A stretch of DNA of 5,451 nt from an uncultured Erysipelotrichaceae bacterium. Its GTDB lineage: Bacteria; Bacillota_I; Bacilli_A; Erysipelotrichales; Erysipelotrichaceae. The translations under genes and the position numbers were made by a program. Below, in pieces: positions 1-5,229 of the stretch (position 1 is the stretch's first letter; every line of letters starts with the position of its first letter). The notes under the pieces were generated by a model. The model had not been told where the DNA came from, did no database searches, and saw only the letters and a program-made list of their open reading frames with translations. The DNA lies in assembly GCA_934692455.1 (NCBI GenBank), contig CAKUTY010000105.1, positions 1-5,451 of the forward strand. The letters run 5' to 3'.

Positions 1-242
1 GTTTTGATGTACTCGATAGTAATGAAGATGATGCTGTTTATATAACAGAAGAAGGCAGTGTTAAGTATGTAATGTTGACTAGTGAGGAATATGATTCATT
101 GGTTGAGAAGATGCCTAGTGCTTCTATTAGGGTATTAAATCCTATGGGTGATATTACTTATGATGAGTATGAAGAGATTAAAAGACAGGTTCTTGAGGCT
201 CTTGATAAAACCTTTAAGCCTAAACCGGAGAAATTAAATTAG
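1..242 (+). CDS. C-terminal part of an unidentified protein, weakly Phd/YefM antitoxin-like (5' end missing)
   Basis: An open frame enters the window (first full codon at base 3) and runs 79 codons to a TAG at 240-242. The visible protein is acidic and has no membrane segment. Near its start it reads AVYITEEGSVKYVMLTSEEY, followed by DSLVEK. This resembles the pattern of Phd/YefM antitoxins: a strand with 'ITxxG', then 'VxLxSxEEYxxL'. About 40 residues follow, mostly a predicted charged helix ending in KPKPEKLN. If the match is real, the N-terminal DNA-binding part lies upstream and the tail would be the toxin-binding region. No toxin gene follows; the TAG touches the ATG of tmk directly, so the gene is probably co-transcribed with tmk. 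The reading frame is well supported, but the family assignment is tentative and rests on pattern alone. Confidence 0.6.
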   Translation, partial: FDVLDSNEDDAVYITEEGSVKYVMLTSEEYDSLVEKMPSASIRVLNPMGDITYDEYEEIKRQVLEALDKTFKPKPEKLN

Positions 243-869
243 ATGAAGAATGGATGTTTTATTGTCTTTGAGGGACCGGATGGTTCTGGTAAGACAACAA
301 TTTGTGATATAGTTTGTCAGAAATTAACTGATATGGGTTTTGATATTGTGCATACAAGAGAGCCTGGTGGTATTGAGATTGCAGAGAAGATTAGAAATAT
401 TATCTTGGATCCTTTAAATACTGCCATGGATGCTAAGACTGAGGCTTTACTTTATGCAGCCAGTAGAAGACAACATTTGGTGGAGAAGGTTATTCCTTCT
501 TTGAAAGAGAATAAGATTGTTATCTGTGAGCGTTTTGTCTATTCTTCGCTTGCTTATCAGGGCAAGGCAAGGGGTATTGGCTATGATGGCATTATGGCAA
601 TCAATGATTTTGCGATTGATGGTTGTAAGCCTGATATTACTATTTATCTTGATGTGGATGAGGAAACTGGTCATGCGCGTATTAATCAAAGATCTAGTAA
701 GGATCGTTTAGACGGGGAAACTGATAATTTCCATCATTTAGTTAATGAGGGTTATAAGGAGATTCTAGAATTATATAAGGACAATATTAAGGTAGTTGAT
801 GCGACTAATAGTATTGATAAGGTCAGTAAAGATTGTCTTGATGTAATTTTGGATTATATTAATGGTTAA
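243..869 (+). CDS. tmk: Thymidylate kinase (dTMP kinase)
   Basis: Cytosolic enzyme that phosphorylates dTMP to dTDP with ATP, an essential step in dTTP synthesis. The 208-residue length is normal for bacterial TMPK. The P-loop GPDGSGKTT is at residues 11-19, the TREPGG motif at 38-43, and the dTMP-binding block SSLAYQGKARGIG at 101-113. The lid region has R146, R150 and KDRLD at 153-157, followed by FHHLVNEGY at 163-171. The usual DR(Y/F/H) motif reads E96-R97-F98, an Asp-to-Glu change at a normally conserved acidic position; the rest of the enzyme looks intact, so it is probably active. The ATG directly follows the upstream TAG. A GGAG at 227-230 is the only candidate ribosome binding site, with a long 12-base spacing, so coupling to the upstream gene is likely. 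The 3' end overlaps holB by 8 bases. Confidence 0.97.
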   Translation: MKNGCFIVFEGPDGSGKTTICDIVCQKLTDMGFDIVHTREPGGIEIAEKIRNIILDPLNTAMDAKTEALLYAASRRQHLVEKVIPSLKENKIVICERFVYSSLAYQGKARGIGYDGIMAINDFAIDGCKPDITIYLDVDEETGHARINQRSSKDRLDGETDNFHHLVNEGYKEILELYKDNIKVVDATNSIDKVSKDCLDVILDYING

Positions 870-1815
870 GGATGTCTTAAAGGCTAAGGAGCCTATTGTT
901 TATCTTAGCTTAAAGAATGATTTAGAGAATAGCCGTTTAGCGCAGTGTTATCTTTTGTATGGGCAGGTTAATCCCTTAAAGAAGGAGACTGCGTTTTTGT
1001 TGGCTCAAAGTATCATTGAGAATAAACAAGGCTTTGCGTGTGAAGAGTGCAATACTTGTTTACGTATTAAGGATAATAAGTATTTTGATGTGATTTATGT
1101 TGATGGTAGAAAGTCTTCTATTAAAGTGGATGATATTGAATATATCATGTCTGAGTTTTCACGTACTTCACTTGAAGGAAGTAAGAAAGTATATATTATC
1201 GATAATATTAATAATGCTTCACTTAAGGCTGTTAATATGCTTCTAAAGTTTATGGAAGAGCCAAGTAGTGATGATGTTTATGGTATTTTTATCAGTGATG
1301 ATATGGATACTTTATTGGATACGATTGTGTCTAGATGTGAGAAGCTTCCTTTTATGACTAGGGATTTTTCTTATTTGATTAATGAATATAAAGAGAAGGG
1401 TTTTGAGTATCAGGATGCTTATATCTTGAGCAATATTAAGCATGATCAAAGTGAAATAGATTTAAATGACGAGGCTTATTTGAATGCTAAGGAATATGTT
1501 TTTAAGACAATCGATAATTTGGATAATTTAAAGTATATTCCAGTTTTATATTCTTTAGAATTCTATAATTGTGTTTCTAAGGATTTGTTTAAGAAGTGTA
1601 GTGATTATTATTTAGATATTATGATTTTAATGATTGAGGATGCTTTGTCTTTTAAGAATATTGGTGATCATGAATATGATGATTGTTTAACGATGATAAA
1701 TAAGCATAATCCTTCTAAGTTGTTAGAGATTTTCTTGAAGGCTAAGGAACGCTGTAATTATCCTGTAAATAGACAATTGTTGTTTGACCAAATTGCGTTT
1801 TCAATAATATCATAG
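862..1815 (+). CDS. holB: DNA polymerase III delta' subunit (clamp loader)
   Basis: Delta' is the non-ATPase AAA+ subunit of the clamp loader that helps place the beta clamp on DNA. The protein has 317 residues, near the family norm. Visible hallmarks are NSRLAQCYLLYG (residues 23-34), the core strand KVYIIDNINN (109-118), NMLLKFMEEP (125-134, family pattern NaLLKxLEEP) and SRC at 157-159, the conserved delta' motif with the arginine finger. The P-loop site reads GQVNPLKKETA with no GKT/GKS, so ATP binding is not expected. The zinc finger keeps C60-x2-C63-x2-C66, but the first Cys of the usual C-x7/8-C-x2-C-x2-C is absent. The C-terminal half, after about 165, is divergent and mainly predicted helix, as is usual for the collar domain. 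The ATG lies inside the end of tmk with only a weak GGA at 851-853 before it, which suggests translational coupling. The position after tmk is classic for Firmicutes. Confidence 0.93.
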   Translation: MVKDVLKAKEPIVYLSLKNDLENSRLAQCYLLYGQVNPLKKETAFLLAQSIIENKQGFACEECNTCLRIKDNKYFDVIYVDGRKSSIKVDDIEYIMSEFSRTSLEGSKKVYIIDNINNASLKAVNMLLKFMEEPSSDDVYGIFISDDMDTLLDTIVSRCEKLPFMTRDFSYLINEYKEKGFEYQDAYILSNIKHDQSEIDLNDEAYLNAKEYVFKTIDNLDNLKYIPVLYSLEFYNCVSKDLFKKCSDYYLDIMILMIEDALSFKNIGDHEYDDCLTMINKHNPSKLLEIFLKAKERCNYPVNRQLLFDQIAFSIIS

Positions 1816-1819
1816 TAGT

Positions 1820-2653
1820 ATGAGTGAAATTTTGAAATATTTGTCTGTTAGATTTCAGGCAACCAATAAAACATATACTTTTTCAACAACTGATAATAGT
1901 ATTGTCAATGGTGATGGCGTTATAGTCGAGACTCAAAGGGGTGTCGAGTATGCCAGAGTTATCGCCGATCCTTTTGATAAGCCTAATGTTTCTATGGAAA
2001 TTAAGCCAATTTTGAGAAAAGCTTCTAGGGAAGATGAAATCCAATATGAGAAGAATATTGTGGATTGTAAAGAGGCTAAACAAAGATGTCAAAATGAGGC
2101 TGATAAGTTAGAACTTGGTATGAAGGTTATTTCGGCTGAATATACTTTAGATAGAAGTAAGATTACTTTTATTTATTTGGCTGATGATCGTGTAGATTTT
2201 AGAGAATTATTGAAGATTTTGGCTTCTATCTTTAGATGTCGTATTGACTTAAGACAAGTTGGTACTCGTGATAAGGCTAAGATTGTTTCTGGTATTGGGC
2301 CATGTGGTAGGGAATTGTGTTGTGCTCGTTATATTAGTGAGTTTGATCGCATTTCTATCAATATGGCAAAGAATCAATTATTGGCTTTAAATGTAGCTAA
2401 ATTATCTGGTCAATGTGGCAACTTAATGTGTTGTCTAAAGTATGAGGATGAGGCTTATAAGGATCTTAAGAAAGGTTTACCTAAGCTTAATTCTTATATT
2501 GAATATGAGGGTGAGAAGTTTAAATTAACTTCTATGAATGTTATTGTGCGTAATTGTAAGCTTGAGAATCGTGAACATGCTATTTTCATTTCATTAGATG
2601 ATTTATTGAAGAATGGTAAGGTTTTAAAGCCGAATGAAAAGAAGGGTAACTAA
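1820..2653 (+). CDS. ricT: RicT/YaaT, PSP1-domain subunit of the RNase Y-associated Ric (Y) complex
   Basis: Homologue of Bacillus subtilis YaaT/RicT, which with RicA (YmcA) and RicF (YlbF) forms an iron-sulfur protein complex that directs RNase Y processing of polycistronic mRNAs and affects sporulation, competence and biofilm formation. The 277 residues match the roughly 275 of the Bacillus protein. Diagnostic blocks are VIVETQRGVEYARV (34-47), RVDFRELLKILASIFR (124-139), LRQVGTRDKAK (144-154), GIGPCGRELCC (158-168), and LSGQCGNLMCCLKYE (195-209). The conserved cysteines C162, C167, C168, C199, C204 and C205 are all present, so Fe-S cluster binding is plausible. The start is 4 bases after the holB stop and has no visible Shine-Dalgarno sequence; the N-terminus aligns well with the Bacillus protein from memory, supporting this ATG. 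The stop shares one base with the rsmI start (TAATG). Annotation pipelines may call it a 'stage 0 sporulation family' protein; sporulation itself is not implied. Confidence 0.95.
   Translation: MSEILKYLSVRFQATNKTYTFSTTDNSIVNGDGVIVETQRGVEYARVIADPFDKPNVSMEIKPILRKASREDEIQYEKNIVDCKEAKQRCQNEADKLELGMKVISAEYTLDRSKITFIYLADDRVDFRELLKILASIFRCRIDLRQVGTRDKAKIVSGIGPCGRELCCARYISEFDRISINMAKNQLLALNVAKLSGQCGNLMCCLKYEDEAYKDLKKGLPKLNSYIEYEGEKFKLTSMNVIVRNCKLENREHAIFISLDDLLKNGKVLKPNEKKGN
2641..2646 (+). promoter_or_regulatory. Ribosome binding site for rsmI
   Basis: GAAGGG lies inside the last codons of ricT, with 6 bases between it and the rsmI ATG at 2653. This is good Shine-Dalgarno placement, and it supports the ATG within TAATG as the true rsmI start. 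Confidence 0.7.
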
Positions 2654-3465
2654 TGGCTACTCTTTTTTTGGTTGCAACTCCTATCGGTAATCTTAACGAA
2701 GTATCTAATAGATGTTTAGAAACTTTAAGAAGTGTTAAGGTTATCGCTTGTGAGGATACAAGAAATACGAGGAAGTTATTAAGTCACTTTGATATTCATA
2801 CACCTTTGATTAGTTATCATAACTATAATGAAGAAATTGCCAGTGGCAGCATTATTGAATATCTAGAAAAGGGTAATGATGTAGCTTTGGTTTCTGATGC
2901 AGGTTATCCTTTGATATCAGATCCTGGTTATGTTTTGGTTAATGAGGTAATCGAAAAGGGTTTTAATATTAACACTGTAAGTGGTCCTAATGCTTGTTTA
3001 AATGCTTTGGTGGCTTCTGGCTTGTCGGTTAATCATTATATGTTCTATGGTTTCTTAAATTCTAAGTCTAGTAGTGCTAAAAAGGAATTGGAAGAGTTGA
3101 AGAATTTTCCATATACGATTGTTTTCTATGAGGCACCTCATCGTATTAAGAAGACGGTTGAGCTTGTTTATGAGGTCTTTGGTGATCGAAAGGCTGTTAT
3201 AGCTAGAGAATTAACTAAGATTCATGAGGAATATATTAGGGGTAACTTGAGTGAGCTTGTTAATATCGGTGATCTTAAGGGTGAGATTGTATTTTTAGTC
3301 GAAGGATATAAACATGAGGAAGCACATATCGGGCTCGAAACCTTAAAGGTGGAGGTTCAAAATCTAGTTGATAATGGTCTAAAGACTAAGGTTGCCATTA
3401 GTGAGGTTGCCAGCAAGTATAAGGTTTCTAAGAACGAACTTTATGACTATTATCATAAGTCTTAG
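2653..3465 (+). CDS. rsmI: 16S rRNA (cytidine(1402)-2'-O)-methyltransferase
   Basis: RsmI uses S-adenosylmethionine to methylate the 2'-OH of C1402 in 16S rRNA at the ribosomal decoding centre. The 270 residues are close to the family norm. It has the tetrapyrrole-methylase fold signatures: LFLVATPIGNL (4-14), the CEDTRNTRKLL block (33-43), SYHNYNE (54-60), ALVSDAGYPLISDPG (78-92), VSGPNACLNALVASGL (109-124), then FYGFL, VFYEAPHRI and ARELTKIHEE. The SDAGTP motif of many homologues is SDAGYP here, a variation within a loop that also varies elsewhere in Firmicutes. The last 45 or so residues (LVDNGLKTKVAISEVASKYKV and onward) fit the small C-terminal helical, HTH-like domain of the family. The start shares one base with the ricT stop. 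The Bacillus neighbours yabA, yabB and yazA, which normally separate ricT from rsmI, are absent. Confidence 0.97.
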   Translation: MATLFLVATPIGNLNEVSNRCLETLRSVKVIACEDTRNTRKLLSHFDIHTPLISYHNYNEEIASGSIIEYLEKGNDVALVSDAGYPLISDPGYVLVNEVIEKGFNINTVSGPNACLNALVASGLSVNHYMFYGFLNSKSSSAKKELEELKNFPYTIVFYEAPHRIKKTVELVYEVFGDRKAVIARELTKIHEEYIRGNLSELVNIGDLKGEIVFLVEGYKHEEAHIGLETLKVEVQNLVDNGLKTKVAISEVASKYKVSKNELYDYYHKS

Positions 3466-3471
3466 GCTTAT
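3455..3471. promoter_or_regulatory. Imperfect palindrome, possible operator before the ABC exporter genes
   Basis: ATAAGTCT-T-AGGCTTAT is an inverted repeat with 8-base arms around one central base and a single mismatch. It spans the rsmI stop codon and overlaps the first bases of the TATAAT at 3469-3474. A one-base centre suits a dimeric repressor site on DNA better than an RNA hairpin. No regulator gene is visible in the window, and a palindrome of this quality can arise by chance in AT-rich DNA, so this is suggestive only. Confidence 0.25.
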
Positions 3472-3474
3472 AAT
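3469..3474 (+). promoter_or_regulatory. Putative -10 element (TATAAT) of a promoter for the ABC exporter pair
   Basis: A perfect TATAAT lies in the 15-base gap between rsmI and the ABC gene, ending 6 bases before its ATG. The best -35 candidate, ATGACT at 3443-3448, matches TTGACA at only 4 of 6 positions and has a long 20-base spacer; there is no TG extension before the -10. If the promoter is active, transcription would begin at or next to the ATG and give a leaderless mRNA, which would agree with the lack of a ribosome binding site. The weak -35 keeps confidence low. Confidence 0.35.
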
Positions 3475-3480
3475 TGTTTC

Positions 3481-5229
3481 ATGAATAGATTTAAATTACT
3501 TATTAAGGATTATAAAAAGGAGTCTATTTTGGCTCCTTTATTTAAATTATTAGAGTCTTTATTTGATTTGTTTGTACCACTTGTTATTGCAGGTATTATC
3601 AATAAGGGTATCAATGATAATGATTTTACTTATGTCATTAAGATGTTTATCTTACTAATTGTGTTGGCTGTTATTGGCTTGGCTTGTAGTGTTGTGGCTC
3701 AATATTTTGCGGCTAAGGCTTCGGTTGGCTTTACTACAAAGCTAAGACAAATGTTATTTGAACATATCCAAAGTTTTTCTTATCAAAATCTAGATGAGAT
3801 AGGTCAGGATACTTTAATAACTCGTTTGACATCAGATACTAATCAGATTCAAAATGGTTTGAATTTGGCTCTTCGTTTACTTTTAAGAAGTCCTTTTATT
3901 GTCTTTGGGGCAATGATTATGGCCTTTACTATCAACGTTAAGTGTGCTCTTATTTTTGCGGTGATTATTCCTTTATTATGTCTTGTAGTCTTTTTAATTA
4001 TGATTAAAAGTATTCCCTTATTTAAGGAAGTACAGGTTGCCTTAGATGGTTTATTAAGTAAGACGCGTGAGAACTTAAGTGGTATTCGTGTTATTAGGGC
4101 TTTTAGGATTGAGGATAAAGAGTTTAATGAATTTAAAGATAAGAATGATTTGTTGACTAGAAGGAATCAAAGAGTTGGTTTCTTGAGTGCTTTGACTAAT
4201 CCTTTGACTTATATCTTGATTAATATGGCTACGGTTATTCTTATTTATACAGGAACTATTGAAGTTAGAATGTATGGATTAGCTCAGGGTGATGTGGTAG
4301 CTTTATATAACTATATGGCTCAGATTGTAGTTGAGCTTGTTAAGATGGCTAATTTGATTATTACTATCGATAAGTCTTTAGCTTGTTTCTCAAGAGTAGA
4401 AAAAGTTCTGGATATAGATTCGAGTCCAGTAGATTCGAGCCTAGATTCGAGCCCAGTTTCGAGCCCAGTTTCGAGCCCGAATAATCACGTCTTAACATTT
4501 GATCATGTAACCTTTACATATCCCAACAGTAAGGAAGCATGTTTAGAGAATATAAGTTTTTCAATTAATAAGGGAGAAACCCTAGGTATTATTGGTCCTA
4601 CAGGTTGCGGTAAGACAAGCCTTGTGAATTTGATATATAGAGCCTATGATCCAAGTGTTGGTACTGTTTATTTAGATGGTGTGGATATTAAAAGTTATGC
4701 TAAGGAAAAGCTTGTAAATAAAGTTAGTGTTGTTCCTCAAAAGGCTGCTTTGTTTAAAGAGAGTATCAGAGATAATTTAAGAATGGCTGATCCTAATGTA
4801 AGTGAAGAAAAGATGTGGGAGGCTTTAGATATTGCCCAGGCTAAGGAGATTGTCTTGAATAAAGAGGGACAGTTGGATCATATGATTGAGCAGGGTGGTA
4901 AGAACTTATCTGGTGGTCAAAGACAAAGATTGTCTATTGCCAGGGCTTTATGTAAAGACTTTGATATTTTGATTCTAGATGATTCTTTTAGTGCTTTAGA
5001 TTATCAAACTGAGGCTAAACTAAGAATGGCTTTAAAGACCTTAAATAAAACTATCGTCAATGTATCACAGCGTGCTTCTTCTATTAAGAATGCTGATAAG
5101 ATTTTAGTATTGGATGATGGTAAGTTAGTTGGTTTTGGAAATCACGATGAGTTAATGAAGTCTTGTGAACTTTATAAAGAAATTTATTATTCACAATATC
5201 CTTTCGAGAAGGAGGCAAGTCATGAATAA
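3481..5229 (+). CDS. ABC exporter half-transporter, degenerate-site subunit of a heterodimer (YfiB/TM287 type)
   Basis: Fused membrane and ATPase protein of 582 residues, a normal length for type IV ABC exporters. Six membrane helices are expected at about residues 16-42, 50-78, 130-152, 155-176, 235-260 and 270-298, with the coupling-helix segment ENLSGIRVIRAF at 197-208. The nucleotide-binding domain has Walker A GPTGCGKTS (372-380), Q-loop Q420, signature LSGGQ (476-480), Walker B ending at D500 and a D-loop SALD (504-507). The catalytic Glu is replaced by D501 (ILDDSFSALD) and the switch His by Q530 (VSQRASS). This E-to-D plus H-to-Q pair marks the degenerate-site subunit of heterodimeric exporters such as TM287/288. 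The linker at about 313-333 is a Ser/Pro/Asp repeat encoded by GC-rich DNA. The start fits the usual N-terminus (KKESILAPLFKLLE) but has no ribosome binding site. Substrate is unknown; drugs, lipids or peptides are possible. Confidence 0.93.
   Translation: MNRFKLLIKDYKKESILAPLFKLLESLFDLFVPLVIAGIINKGINDNDFTYVIKMFILLIVLAVIGLACSVVAQYFAAKASVGFTTKLRQMLFEHIQSFSYQNLDEIGQDTLITRLTSDTNQIQNGLNLALRLLLRSPFIVFGAMIMAFTINVKCALIFAVIIPLLCLVVFLIMIKSIPLFKEVQVALDGLLSKTRENLSGIRVIRAFRIEDKEFNEFKDKNDLLTRRNQRVGFLSALTNPLTYILINMATVILIYTGTIEVRMYGLAQGDVVALYNYMAQIVVELVKMANLIITIDKSLACFSRVEKVLDIDSSPVDSSLDSSPVSSPVSSPNNHVLTFDHVTFTYPNSKEACLENISFSINKGETLGIIGPTGCGKTSLVNLIYRAYDPSVGTVYLDGVDIKSYAKEKLVNKVSVVPQKAALFKESIRDNLRMADPNVSEEKMWEALDIAQAKEIVLNKEGQLDHMIEQGGKNLSGGQRQRLSIARALCKDFDILILDDSFSALDYQTEAKLRMALKTLNKTIVNVSQRASSIKNADKILVLDDGKLVGFGNHDELMKSCELYKEIYYSQYPFEKEASHE
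4417..4479 (+). repeat. In-frame GC-rich tandem repeat (12/15-base units) in the ABC transporter linker
   Basis: Five units share the core TCGAGYCC or a near variant. As codons they read GAT-TCG-AGT-CCA-GTA, GAT-TCG-AGC-CTA, GAT-TCG-AGC-CCA-GTT, TCG-AGC-CCA-GTT and TCG-AGC-CCG. The protein is DSSPV, DSSL, DSSPV, SSPV, SSP at residues 313-333, between the last membrane helix and the ATPase domain. The 63 bases contain 35 G or C (56%), far above the surrounding gene, and carry five of the few TCG codons in the window. Unit lengths are multiples of three, so changes in copy number would keep the frame. The last two full units differ only by lacking the leading GAT, which points to recent slippage or unequal exchange. 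Confidence 0.88.
5209..5215 (+). promoter_or_regulatory. Strong ribosome binding site for the second ABC subunit
   Basis: AAGGAGG lies within the last codons of the first ABC gene, 6 bases before the ATG at 5222. It is the only near-perfect Shine-Dalgarno sequence in the window and fixes the start of the downstream gene. Confidence 0.88.

Noticed and set aside
447..689. Minus-strand open frame of 80 codons within tmk
   Set aside because: Lies entirely inside a clear thymidylate kinase gene, has no recognisable motif and no ribosome binding site; it is an antisense shadow.
517..711. Plus-strand 64-codon hydrophobic frame inside tmk
   Set aside because: Out-of-frame reading of tmk; the Leu/Met/Val richness comes from the frame shift of GAT/TTA-rich codons, not from a real membrane protein.
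1883..2092. Minus-strand open frame of 69 codons within ricT
   Set aside because: Antisense to the conserved ricT coding region with no supporting signal.
3441..3458. Inverted repeat TTATGA-ctatta-TCATAA at the end of rsmI, considered as a terminator
   Set aside because: The 6-base stem has a single G-C pair and no T-tract follows, so it would be too weak for intrinsic termination; it also encodes the last rsmI residues.
3466..3480. Possible small RNA or riboswitch in the rsmI-ABC gap
   Set aside because: The gap is only 15 bases, too short for a structured leader.
4418..4428. ATTCGAGTCC-like string that resembles a tRNA T-arm
   Set aside because: There is no acceptor stem, anticodon arm or CCA context, and the string is one unit of the in-frame protein-coding repeat.
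4417..4479. The tandem TCGAGCC units considered as a CRISPR array
   Set aside because: Units are 12-15 bases with no unique spacers and are translated in frame.
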